Below, in pieces: positions 41,114 through 51,727 of a stretch of DNA of 64,000 nt. The notes beneath the pieces were generated by a model. It saw nothing but the letters and a program-made list of their open reading frames with translations. It ran no database searches and was not told where the DNA came from. The translations under genes were made by a program, and so were the position numbers. Numbering within the stretch: the stretch's first letter is position 1; each line of letters starts with the position of its first letter. Source of the DNA: Terriglobales bacterium (GTDB lineage Bacteria; Acidobacteriota; Terriglobia; Terriglobales; Acidobacteriaceae); the NCBI GenBank assembly GCA_035651995.1, contig DASRER010000042.1, positions 1 to 64,000 of the forward strand. The letters run 5' to 3'.

Positions 41114-42139
41114 TCAAGACGGCAGGCGGCGCTCCCGCGCAAGCCGCAGCAAGTCCTGCACCACGCGATCCGACGCATGGCGCGCCACGCCGGCGGCCTC
41201 CTCCAGGTAGTCGCCCAGCACCGGCGTCACGCCCAGCGCCTCCACCGCTTCCATGTCGACGACGATCTGGCTGGCCCCCTCGAGGGCGTACCTGGCCTTC
41301 AGCTCGGGAGAGAGCGGCGCGCGGTTCAGCAGCGCGTAGTCGAACAGCTTCACGCCGGCGTGCTTGTACAGCGCCTGTATGTGATCGCTTGCGGTCAGCC
41401 CGAGGCTCTCGTTGGCCTGCGTCATCAGGTTGCAGACGTAGACCTTCACCGCCCGCGATTTCGCAATCGCCTCGGGAATGCCGCGAACGAGCAGGTTGGT
41501 GGCGAGCGAGGTGAACAGCGACCCGGGGCCGAGCGTGATGAGGTCGGCCTGCGCGATGGCGTCGAGCGTTTGCTGCAGTGGCGGCGCGTCGGGCGGCGCC
41601 ATCTCCAGCTTCACGATGCGGCGGTGGCTGGCGGTGATGCGCGTTTCCCCCTCCACCCGCGAGCCGTCATCCATTTGCGCCACCAGCTGCACATTGGCGG
41701 TTGTCGAAGGGAAGATGCGCCCGCGCGTCGCCAGAATTCCCGCCGATTGCTTCACCGCGTCGGCAAAGTCGCCGGTGATCGCGGTGAGCGCCGTCAGAAA
41801 CAGGTTGCCGAAGCTGTGGCCTTCCAGGCCAGAGCCCGCGCCGAAGCGATACTGGAACAGGCGCGAGAGCAGCGCCTCGTCTTCCGAGAGCGCGACCATG
41901 CAGTTGCGAATGTCGCCCGGCGGCAGGATGTTGAACTCGCGGCGCAGCCGGCCGCTCGATCCGCCGTCATCGGTCACGGTGACGATGGCCGAAAGGTCGC
42001 CGACGGGAAAACCCGCCGGCGCTGCGTCGCCAGAGGCCACGTGGCGCTTCAGTCCTTTGAGCAGCGTGGAGAGACCGGTGCCGCCACCCATGGCGACAAC
42101 GTTCAATGGGCTTGCGGGCGTGTGGTCCTGCCCGCTCAC
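41114..42139 (-). CDS. yvcK: YvcK/CofD-like gluconeogenesis factor
   Basis: The 341-residue protein has the YvcK features: VVAMGGGTGLSTLLKGLK, TVTDDGGSSGRLRREF, GDIRNCMVAL, LEGHSFGNLFLTALT and TLGPGSLFTS. YvcK binds UDP-GlcNAc and controls envelope synthesis and growth on gluconeogenic carbon. The start is GTG at 42139, only 2 bases past the stop of the TPR gene, so the two are translationally coupled. glmU, which makes UDP-GlcNAc, is the next gene on the same strand, a fitting neighbour. Confidence 0.93.
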   Translation of the reverse strand: MSGQDHTPASPLNVVAMGGGTGLSTLLKGLKRHVASGDAAPAGFPVGDLSAIVTVTDDGGSSGRLRREFNILPPGDIRNCMVALSEDEALLSRLFQYRFGAGSGLEGHSFGNLFLTALTAITGDFADAVKQSAGILATRGRIFPSTTANVQLVAQMDDGSRVEGETRITASHRRIVKLEMAPPDAPPLQQTLDAIAQADLITLGPGSLFTSLATNLLVRGIPEAIAKSRAVKVYVCNLMTQANESLGLTASDHIQALYKHAGVKLFDYALLNRAPLSPELKARYALEGASQIVVDMEAVEALGVTPVLGDYLEEAAGVARHASDRVVQDLLRLARERRLPS

Positions 42140-42141
42140 GG

Positions 42142-42798
42142 CTAACGCCCCTTGGGGGATGCGGAGCGCGCGGCGTCGGCTTCGCCGGGTTCGGGATAGA
42201 GCAGCTCGGTGAAGCGCGGATCGTCAAGCATGTTCTGGAAGTCGGAATCATTCCGCGCCTGGATGCGGTTCGCAGGATTCAGCCGGATGGCATCGTCCAG
42301 GTGCTTGAGCGCATCCATCGAACGGCCTTGCAGCGCGTCGAGCACCGCCAGGCCATACCAGATGTAGTCGGCCTTGGGATACTGCTTGATCATCCGCTCA
42401 AGGTGTTCGCGCGCAGAATCGTAGTCTCCGCTGTTCATCACCGAGACTACATAGTCGTAGTGCTCTTCCGGAGTCTTGAAGGTGGTCGAGCTGCGCGCCA
42501 GCGCCGCGGTGCACGCGTTCAAGTGGACACGCACGCGGTCGGCCAGCTCCTTGCTCGGGCCGGAGACTACTTTCAGGAACGCGGACTTGGCGCGCTCGAA
42601 TTTGCGCTCCTGCATTAACCTTAGTCCGAGCTCATAATTTTGCACAGCCTGTGTAAATCGAGGGTCCTCGGCCAGCGGCAGCTTCTTGGGCGCCGGCGGC
42701 GCGGCCGCTACCGCCTTAACACCCCGCAGCGTAACATCCTGCTTTTTCTTTGACTTAGCGCTCAATCGTTTAGGTTTTGCTGCCGCTTTCTTCTTCAT
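42142..42798 (-). CDS. TPR-repeat protein coupled to yvcK
   Basis: The 218-residue protein begins with a Lys-rich stretch (MKKKAAAKPKRLSAKSKKK). Tetratricopeptide helices follow: QNYELGLRLMQERKFERAKSAFLKVV, EEHYDYVVSVMNSGDYDSAREHLERMI and YGLAVLDALQGRSMDALKHLDDAIRLNP. There is no signal peptide. The ATG at 42798 is chosen since the upstream open frame is non-coding in character. Its close coupling to yvcK suggests a shared role, perhaps as a scaffold (inference). Confidence 0.85.
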   Translation of the reverse strand: MKKKAAAKPKRLSAKSKKKQDVTLRGVKAVAAAPPAPKKLPLAEDPRFTQAVQNYELGLRLMQERKFERAKSAFLKVVSGPSKELADRVRVHLNACTAALARSSTTFKTPEEHYDYVVSVMNSGDYDSAREHLERMIKQYPKADYIWYGLAVLDALQGRSMDALKHLDDAIRLNPANRIQARNDSDFQNMLDDPRFTELLYPEPGEADAARSASPKGR

Positions 42799-42956
42799 CA
42801 GGTTGTACCGGCGCGTCAGCGACCCGAGGGCAGGTGTCGGTAAGCTGTGGAAATTCGAGCTGCCGCGCACTTTATACCCGCTGGCCGGGTTTCCGTCAAC
42901 TCGGGTGGAAAGCAGGCGCAATTAGCCCTTGGCCAGGGGAAGAGGAGCGCGATTGG

Positions 42957-43010
42957 CGTTGGCTTTAGCTTCTGGGCGAAGAGCCAAAAAGCCAAGAGCC
43001 AAGAGCGCAC
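42957..43010. repeat. AGCCAAGAGCC word repeat
   Basis: GGCTTTAGCTTCTGGGC on the left faces AGCCAAAAAGCCAAGAGCC, AAGAGC on the right. Similar words occur at 57334-57438. It lies in the 284-base gap upstream of the TPR gene. Confidence 0.5.
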
Positions 43011-43082
43011 TTTGACTGATCGGGAAACAGAGAAGGCCGGGCGCTCGGCCCAGCCCTCTCGACTCGAAACTCGAAACTGGGG

Positions 43083-43535
43083 TTAGTTGATGCTCGCCGC
43101 TGTCTGCAGGTCGATCTGCTCGAACAGTCCCTTCTTGATGCCTTCGCGGACCTGTTCCGGAGTCTTGCCCGCCTTGGTCATCTGGTAGGCGTAGTACACC
43201 TCTTTAAGGCAGGTCGCGCAATGCGCGCCGTGATCGCTCTCAAAGCAGCTGTGCAGGCTCTTGTGTCCCACGCTGCGGTCGCAGAAGCAGTAGCAGGGCT
43301 GCTGATAGATGACCTTCTGGATCTTCTCCGCCAGCTCGTAGCCGTGCCGCTGCGAGGGGTGCTGGAAGCTGGGCCCCACGCGCCTGGCCGCGGGCAACAG
43401 CGGCGGCATCTTCTCCGGCGGCTTAGGCGCCGACTCGTGATACGCCGGAACATCGCCCGCCTGCGGCTGTTTCCACTGCGCCGTGCCCGCCACCGTGAGC
43501 AGGCAGATAAGAAGAATGCTGGGAATGCGTCTCAT
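43083..43535 (-). CDS. Exported PCYCGC-motif protein
   Basis: The 150-residue product has a signal peptide (about 1-20) and the PCYCGC-family core: YQQPCYCFCDRSVGHKSLHSC (Cys81, 83, 85, 97) with HGAHCATC (Cys106, 109), then TKAGKTPEQVREGI. The third residue pair reads CFC where the name-giving motif has CGC. The cysteine arrangement suggests a metal- or cluster-binding extracytoplasmic protein; the function of the family is unknown. It diverges from lepB. Confidence 0.88.
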   Translation of the reverse strand: MRRIPSILLICLLTVAGTAQWKQPQAGDVPAYHESAPKPPEKMPPLLPAARRVGPSFQHPSQRHGYELAEKIQKVIYQQPCYCFCDRSVGHKSLHSCFESDHGAHCATCLKEVYYAYQMTKAGKTPEQVREGIKKGLFEQIDLQTAASIN

Positions 43536-43562
43536 GAGTTTTCTTGTCCCATTTTACCCGAC

Positions 43563-43590
43563 TTGTAGAGACGTAGCTTGCTACGTCTCC
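43563..43590. repeat. GTAGAGACG palindromic repeat, copy 3 (best)
   Basis: A perfect palindrome: GAGACGTAGC, TT, GCTACGTCTC (43568-43589), preceded by TTGTA. It starts 27 bases upstream of the PCYCGC gene. Confidence 0.75.
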
Positions 43591-43658
43591 CCGCGCCAGC
43601 ACAGACTGTGTAGCGACGGGCGCCTCTGCTGTCGGCACCGCGCCACGGACCGTGTGGA

Positions 43659-43678
43659 CGCGGGCGACCTCGCCCGCG
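43659..43678. repeat. GC-rich hairpin CGCGGGCG
   Basis: Perfect 8-bp stem CGCGGGCG / CGCCCGCG with loop ACCT in the divergent gap between the PCYCGC gene and lepB. Confidence 0.5.
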
Positions 43679-43710
43679 AGCGCGCCAGCAAACCATGCTG
43701 GGTCACTCCG

Positions 43711-43752
43711 ACGCCAAATGCCAACTGCTAAGCGCTAACGGCCAGCGTCAAC
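43711..43752. repeat. GCCAACTGC word repeat upstream of lepB
   Basis: CGCCAAATGCCAACTGCTAA followed by GCGCTAACGGCCAGCGTCAA, the same words as at 28755-28786, ending about 24 bases before the lepB start. Confidence 0.5.
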
Positions 43753-43775
43753 CAGCATCTATTAACATAGGATCC

Positions 43776-44369
43776 GTGGAGACCACGCCCACAGCCGCCG
43801 CGCCCCAGTCGGCGCTTCAGCCGCCCTCACAAGCAGAACGCGCCCGGCGCCTTGCCTTGCGGGCGCTGCTTTCGGTGTGGGTGCGCGACCTGGTGATCGC
43901 CGTGGCCATCTCGGCGTTCTTCATCCTGTTCATCTATCAGCCGGTGAAGGTGGAAGGCACCAGCATGCTGCCCGGCCTGGAAGATCAGGAGCGCATCTTC
44001 GTCAACAAGTTCGTCTACCGGCTGGAGCCCATCCAGCGGGGCGACGTGGTCGTTTTCCGCTACCCGCGCGACGCCTCCAAGAACTACATCAAGCGGGTCA
44101 TCGGCATTCCCGGCGACCGCGTCCAGATCGACAACGGCCGCGTGTTCGTGAACGGCATGCTGGTGAACGAGGACTATGTCCCGGAGCAGTTCCGGGACTC
44201 GCGGTCGTATCGCGACGTGGTGGTGCCGGCCGGCTCCTACTTCGTGCTCGGCGACCATCGTTCGCTCTCCAACGACAGCCGCGACTTCGGGCCCGTGTCC
44301 GGCAGCCTGATCTCGGGCAAAGCCGTGTTCATTTACTGGCCGATGGAGAAGGCGGGCAAGCTGCGCTAG
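43776..44369 (+). CDS. lepB: Signal peptidase I
   Basis: The 197-residue type I signal peptidase has one membrane helix (about 36-56), then the catalytic Ser63 in EGTSMLPGL and general base Lys106 in YIKRVIGIPGD. VLGDHRSLSNDSRDFG is box E. It cleaves Sec and Tat signal peptides at the outer face of the inner membrane. The start is GTG at 43776; an upstream ATG would include repeat sequence. A TAACAT box ends 7 bases before the GTG. Confidence 0.94.
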   Translation: METTPTAAAPQSALQPPSQAERARRLALRALLSVWVRDLVIAVAISAFFILFIYQPVKVEGTSMLPGLEDQERIFVNKFVYRLEPIQRGDVVVFRYPRDASKNYIKRVIGIPGDRVQIDNGRVFVNGMLVNEDYVPEQFRDSRSYRDVVVPAGSYFVLGDHRSLSNDSRDFGPVSGSLISGKAVFIYWPMEKAGKLR

Positions 44370-44413
44370 CAGCAGTGGCAATCACCCGGTATTCGCCACT
44401 CGCTGCTGCCTTA
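44367..44413. repeat. Inverted repeat between stop codons of lepB and zinc-ribbon gene
   Basis: The 41 bases between TAG (lepB) and TAA (minus strand) hold GCAGCAGTGGC and GCCACTCGCTGCTGC facing each other around ATCACCCGGTATTC. It may fold as a two-way terminator. Confidence 0.6.
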
Positions 44414-44641
44414 TGACGGCGGCATGATCTCAACGTCTCGCTCCACTTCGATCCCGGTATGCGGGCGCAGCGACGCCGGTTCCATGCGCCGCGCCATGAG
44501 CAGATCAGGGAAGCGATGCTCGCAGTGGAAGCAACGATAGGGGCGCATCAGAAAGAGCGCCATCAGGTGGTCGCGCAGGCCCGTGCGACGGCTGCGATGC
44601 ACGTCGGTGCTCAGGCACTTGGGACAAATACGAACGATCAC
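44411..44641 (-). CDS. Zinc-ribbon protein
   Basis: With a GTG start at 44641 the product is 76 residues: VIVRICPKCLSTDVHRSRR, a basic linker, then RPYRCFHCEHRF. Two CxxC pairs make a zinc ribbon. The frame is also open to an ATG at 44740, but that extra part is not ribbon-like. Proteins of this form are common in acidobacteria and of unknown function. It converges on lepB. Confidence 0.65.
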   Translation of the reverse strand: MIVRICPKCLSTDVHRSRRTGLRDHLMALFLMRPYRCFHCEHRFPDLLMARRMEPASLRPHTGIEVERDVEIMPPS

Positions 44642-44873
44642 GCGGCGCCAACCTACGGCAGTTCGGAACGTATGTTGCCACCGCTCGAAATCGCCGTCAA
44701 TTGCGCTGCTCGAGTCGCCAGTCTTCCGGCAGGTCAACAACCCGGGTCCCGCTGAAGGGCTGACGGACTGACCGGCTGAAAGACTGGTTTTTCCCCAGCT
44801 CGCGCCGCAAACTCCGATTTACCCGCGGGAGCACTCCTGCTAAAATCTGTAAAATCCACTCCCCGGAGATGCA

Positions 44874-46007
44874 ATGCAAGCCATCCTTGCGCTGGAAGAC
44901 GGGCGCGTCTTCCGAGGCAAAGGCTACGGTGCAAAAGGCGAATGCTACGGTGAAGTAGTTTTCAATACCAGCATCACCGGCTACCAGGAGATTTTCACCG
45001 ACCCCTCCTACGCCGGCCAGATCGTTGTCCTGACCAACCCCGAGATCGGCAACTACGGAACCAACCCAGAAGACAACGAAGCCAATCGCCCCTACATCGA
45101 GGGCCTGGTCACGCGCGAATTCTCGCGCATCAGCTCGAACTGGCGCTCGCAGCAGGTCGCCGAAGAATACCTGGAGCGTTACAAGGTCCCCGTCATTGCC
45201 GACATTGACACGCGTGCGCTGGTCCGCCACCTGCGCGATAACGGCGTGCAGCGCGGCGTGATCTCGTCCATCGAGAGCGATGCCGAGAAGCTGAGCGCCA
45301 AGGCGCGCTCCATCCCCAGGATGGACGGGACGGATTTAGCGAAAGTCGTCTCCACGCAAAAGGTCTATGAGTGGGAAACCGGCGAGCGCTCGCACGAGCC
45401 CACGGAAGTGGTCGGCGTCAAGGACGGCCCGCACGAATACCACGTGGTCGCCTACGACTTTGGCATCAAGCACAACATCATGCGCAAGCTGGTGGCCGAG
45501 CGCTGCCGCGTCACGGTTGTCCCGGCGCAAACACCTGCCGAAGACGTGCTCGCGCTGAATCCCGACGGGATCTTTCTCTCCAACGGCCCCGGCGATCCCG
45601 AACCGTGCACCTACGCGGTCGAGAACATCCGCCGCCTGATGGGCCGCAAGCCGATCTTCGGGATTTGCCTCGGACATCAACTCGTCGGCCTCGCCCTGGG
45701 CGGCAAGACCTACAAGCTCAAGTTTGGGCACCACGGCGGCAACCACCCCGTGAAGCACATGCAGTCGGGCAAAATCGAAATCACCGCCCACAACCACAAC
45801 TTTGCCGTGGACCCCGATTCTCTCGCCGAAAGCGAAGTCGAGAAAACGCACTTTGACCTGAATGACAACACGCTCGAGGGCCTGCGCCACCGCAACCTGC
45901 CGCTGTTCAGCGTGCAGTACCACCCCGAAGCCAGCCCCGGCCCGCACGATTCGCACTACCTGTTCAGAGACTTTGTGCAGATGATGGAGGAGTGGAAGGG
46001 AAGATAG
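44874..46007 (+). CDS. carA: Carbamoyl-phosphate synthase small subunit
   Basis: The 377-residue glutaminase subunit supplies ammonia to CarB for pyrimidines and arginine. The N-terminal CPSase domain (about 1-130) has GYGAKGECYGEVVFNTSITGYQE; the class I glutaminase part has LSNGPGDPEP, Cys265 in GICLGHQL, and His350/Glu352 in YHPEASPGP. A GGAGAT sequence precedes the ATG. An HExxH protein gene lies between it and carB. Confidence 0.97.
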   Translation: MQAILALEDGRVFRGKGYGAKGECYGEVVFNTSITGYQEIFTDPSYAGQIVVLTNPEIGNYGTNPEDNEANRPYIEGLVTREFSRISSNWRSQQVAEEYLERYKVPVIADIDTRALVRHLRDNGVQRGVISSIESDAEKLSAKARSIPRMDGTDLAKVVSTQKVYEWETGERSHEPTEVVGVKDGPHEYHVVAYDFGIKHNIMRKLVAERCRVTVVPAQTPAEDVLALNPDGIFLSNGPGDPEPCTYAVENIRRLMGRKPIFGICLGHQLVGLALGGKTYKLKFGHHGGNHPVKHMQSGKIEITAHNHNFAVDPDSLAESEVEKTHFDLNDNTLEGLRHRNLPLFSVQYHPEASPGPHDSHYLFRDFVQMMEEWKGR

Positions 46008-46050
46008 ATTGCGCTTCGAACGGGCCTTTGGGCCGATTAGCAGTGCTTTG

Positions 46051-46110
46051 AAGGGGCGGGCCTTCCAGGCCCGCCGGAAATGACATGAAGACTGCGCGGC
46101 TTTAGCCGCT
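46051..46110. repeat. Two GC-rich hairpin repeats after carA
   Basis: GGCGGGCCT / AGGCCCGCC around TCC (46055-46075) and GCGGC / GCCGC around TTTA (46096-46109), followed by TGAGG. These forms are typical of acidobacterial intergenic hairpins. They lie in the 285-base gap before the HExxH gene. Confidence 0.65.
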
Positions 46111-46292
46111 GAGGTAGTGATGCGACCAACCCGAGAGTCGGCGACAAGCAACCGCCAGACCTATTTCGTCAGCTCACAAACGGCTGGCCGGCGGCGCCTA
46201 TTTCAAAGCGATCGCGGAGCACAGATGTTGGTTCTCTCCCGCGCGGCTGAGGCCGTGCCCCTTCAAAACTGCACTGTTGCGGGCGGCCGGCG

Positions 46293-46880
46293 ATGAGGAA
46301 CACCTGGATCGTCGTCACACTGCTTGCCGGCGCCTCCGCCTTCGCCGCCACGCCTCACCTCGATATCTCCACCGCCCACCACGCCCCGGGTGAGGAACAG
46401 CGCAAGGAACAAATGCTGCGTCTGGCGCAGCAGTACGACCTGAGCAAGTACACGATCACGCGCAAGATTGTGATCGAGCAGGGCGCCATCAACCACTCGG
46501 CGCCGGTGCTCACTCTCAACCTGCGCTTCCTCGACAACGACGACCTCGCTCTCTCCGCCTACGTGCACGAGCAGGGACACTGGCTGCTCATGGAGCGCCA
46601 TCACATGGACATGCAGCCTCTCTATCGCGACCTGGAGCAGGCGTTTCCCAACCTCGACGTTAGCCCGCCCGACGGCGACGGAAAGCGCATGAGCAGCTAC
46701 TACCACATCGTGGTCTGCATGCTGGAATGGCAAGCGCTGGAAGACCTGATCGGCGCCGAGCGCGCGCGCAAGGTCATGGAGTGGAAGCAGGGCGACCACT
46801 ACAAAGGCATCTACAAAATTGATCTCGACCGCCGCGAGCAGGTCGAGAACATCATGAAGCGCTACGCAATCAAGTGGTGA
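46293..46880 (+). CDS. Small secreted HExxH (zincin-like) protein inside the car locus
   Basis: The 195-residue product has a signal peptide (about 1-19, MRNTWIVVTLLAGASAFAA) and a zinc-protease-like motif YVHEQGHWLLMERH (His92, Glu93, His96). Possible third ligands are a later His or Glu in SYYHIVVCMLEWQAL. Pfam-type family membership is not recognised. It lies between carA and carB on the same strand; its stop is 33 bases before carB and that gap is wholly a word repeat. The expected location is periplasmic, which does not fit a role in carbamoyl-phosphate synthesis, so the placement may be accidental. Confidence 0.82.
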   Translation: MRNTWIVVTLLAGASAFAATPHLDISTAHHAPGEEQRKEQMLRLAQQYDLSKYTITRKIVIEQGAINHSAPVLTLNLRFLDNDDLALSAYVHEQGHWLLMERHHMDMQPLYRDLEQAFPNLDVSPPDGDGKRMSSYYHIVVCMLEWQALEDLIGAERARKVMEWKQGDHYKGIYKIDLDRREQVENIMKRYAIKW

Positions 46881-46913
46881 CTGGCAACTGGCAACCGGCA
46901 ACCGACAACTGAC
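46881..46913. repeat. CTGGCAACTGG word repeat before carB
   Basis: CTGGCAACTGGCAACCGGC, then AACCGACAACTGAC: three or four degenerate copies of (C)TGGCAAC fill the whole gap between the HExxH gene and the carB ATG. Confidence 0.6.
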
Positions 46914-50213
<3,300 letters not shown>

Positions 50214-50218
50214 GGGCC

Positions 50219-50252
50219 CTCAACGCAGAGGACACAGGGACGCGGAAGAAAC
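50219..50252 (-). repeat. TCTGTG-word repeat, reverse orientation, after carB
   Basis: On the minus strand it reads CTTCCGCGTCCCTGTGTCC, TCTGCG. It faces the plus-strand words at 50381-50466, giving an inverted pair around about 130 bases. Confidence 0.55.
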
Positions 50253-50290
50253 CACTCCTCAACACTTCCAGACGCAAATATTTCTTACCA

Positions 50291-50331
50291 GTCACCCTGA
50301 GCTCGCTTTCTTTGCGGCCGAAGGAGCCCGC
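50291..50331. repeat. GTCACCCTGAGC...CGAAGGA repeat
   Basis: A degenerate copy of the widespread bacterial intergenic repeat GTCATCCTGAGC...TCGAAGG (compare 62565-62605). Confidence 0.6.
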
Positions 50332-50380
50332 GACCGCTTGAATATTCCGCGCCGCCCCAGGAGTCTCAGCCACGGCGGCT

Positions 50381-50466
50381 GACTTGTGACCCTTGTGTGG
50401 CCTTGGTGTCTTTTGTGGGAAAGCTGTTCCTCTGCGATCCTCTGCATCCTCTGGCCCCCTGCGTTG
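50381..50466 (+). repeat. TCTGTG/TCTGCG word repeat before the DUF1028 gene
   Basis: A string of words GACCCTTGTGTGGCC, TTGGTGTCTTTTGTGGG, then TTCCTCTGCGATCC, TCTGCATCC, TCTGGCC. It ends 18 bases before a TACAAT box. Confidence 0.6.
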
Positions 50467-50483
50467 AAGCCCTCGGACCCGTT

Positions 50484-50489
50484 TACAAT
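50484..50489 (+). promoter_or_regulatory. -10 box of the DUF1028 gene (TACAAT)
   Basis: TACAAT ends 9 bases before the chosen ATG at 50499, so the leader would be about 3 bases. Confidence 0.4.
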
Positions 50490-50498
50490 GCTTCCGCC

Positions 50499-51593
50499 AT
50501 GAAGCGCCTTTTTCTCATCCTTTTTCTTGCCGCCTCCGCCCTCGCCCAATCACCCCGCCCGCTGCGCCCGGTCCACACCTTCTCCATTGTCGCGCGCGAC
50601 CCGCAGACGGGCGAGATCGGCGCCGCGGTGCAGTCGCACTGGTTCTCGGTCGGCAGCAGCGTGATATGGGCCGAGCCCGGCGTGGGCGCCGTGGCCACGC
50701 AGTCGTTCATTGATCCCAGTTACGGGCCGAACGGCCTTGCGTTGATGAGGAACGGCAAGTCAGCCGGCGAAGCGCTGCAGGGGTTGCTGGCGATGGATTG
50801 CGGGAACAACGTGCGGCAGGTAGCGTTCATTGACGCGAAAGGTATGGTCGCAACCTGGACCGGCGCGGCCGATATTCCCGCCGCCGGCGGCATCGCCGGC
50901 AATCACAGCGGCGGCTTTTCCGCGCCGGGTTGCGGTTGCGGCGCCGCACCCGACTGCGCGCAGCCGGCAAAAGTTCCAACCAGCGGCGCAGGACAATTCG
51001 GCCACGACTTTGCCGTGCAGGCCAACCTTATGGCCAACAATCGCGTCTGGCCCGCGATGGACGAAGCTTTCCGCCAGACCAGGGGCGACCTGGCCGAACG
51101 CATGCTCGCCGCGCTCGACGCCGCGCAAGCCGCCGGCGGCGACATTCGCGGACGCCAGTCCGCCGCGCTCATTGTCGTTTCAGGCGACCGCAGCAAGCGT
51201 CCGTGGGAAAAAATCTTCGACGTCCGCGTGGACGACGCGCCACAACCGCTCGTCGAATTGCGCCGCCTGGTCGCGCTCCAGCGCGCCTACAACCACATGA
51301 ACGCCGGCGACGCAGCCGTCGAGCGCAAAGACAACGAGGGCGCGCTGCGCCAGTACGCCGCCGCCGAGGCGATCGCCGCCAAGACCGATGGCGTGCCGCA
51401 AAGCCGCCTGGCCGAGATGATCTACTGGCACGCCGTCGCGCTGGTGAACATGAAGCGCGTGGACGAATCGCTGCCGCTGTTCAAGCGCGTCTTCCAGATG
51501 GACAACAACTGGCGCGAACTCACCCGCCGCCTGCCCAAAGTTGGCCTCCTGCCGGACGACGCGAAAGTGATCGACCGCATCGCGGCGCAGTAA
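50499..51593 (+). CDS. Secreted DUF1028 (Ntn-hydrolase-like) protein with C-terminal helical domain
   Basis: The 364-residue product has a signal peptide (about 1-17) and a DUF1028 domain: HTFSIVARDPQTGEIGAAVQSHWFSVG, GVGAVATQSFIDPSYGP, GGDIRGRQSAALIVVSG and VDDAPQPLVELRRLV. Compared with the family, the segment after AGNH (about 130-165) is longer and holds GCGCGAAPDC with Pro and Gly, so there is an odd Cys-rich insert. A TPR-like tail follows. The ATG at 50499 is chosen because it gives the signal peptide. Confidence 0.88.
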   Translation: MKRLFLILFLAASALAQSPRPLRPVHTFSIVARDPQTGEIGAAVQSHWFSVGSSVIWAEPGVGAVATQSFIDPSYGPNGLALMRNGKSAGEALQGLLAMDCGNNVRQVAFIDAKGMVATWTGAADIPAAGGIAGNHSGGFSAPGCGCGAAPDCAQPAKVPTSGAGQFGHDFAVQANLMANNRVWPAMDEAFRQTRGDLAERMLAALDAAQAAGGDIRGRQSAALIVVSGDRSKRPWEKIFDVRVDDAPQPLVELRRLVALQRAYNHMNAGDAAVERKDNEGALRQYAAAEAIAAKTDGVPQSRLAEMIYWHAVALVNMKRVDESLPLFKRVFQMDNNWRELTRRLPKVGLLPDDAKVIDRIAAQ

Positions 51594-51603
51594 GGCAACC
51601 TTC

Positions 51604-51670
51604 ACCACAGACACAGAGGGCGCAGGGGCCCTGGCTTTCCTTCGTGTTCCTCTGCGTCCTCTGTGGTTCG
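51604..51670. repeat. Inverted TCTGTG-word repeat before pepA
   Basis: ACCACAGACACAGAGGGCGC on the left faces TTCCTCTGCGTCC, TCTGTGGTTCG on the right, so the gap can form a long imperfect stem. It is the clearest copy of the family in the window. Confidence 0.7.
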
Positions 51671-51709
51671 AGGTTCTGTTTCAGCGGGAAGCGGGCGGCG
51701 CCGTATTGC

Positions 51710-51715
51710 TATACT
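51710..51715 (+). promoter_or_regulatory. -10 box of pepA (TATACT)
   Basis: TATACT ends 12 bases before the pepA ATG, leaving a leader of about 6 bases. Confidence 0.4.
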
Positions 51716-51727
51716 CGAAGTTTCCCT

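Noticed and set aside
50930-51727. N-terminal extension of leucyl aminopeptidase
   Set aside because: It is an arginine-rich shadow of the DUF1028 gene; the M17 family start is at 51728.
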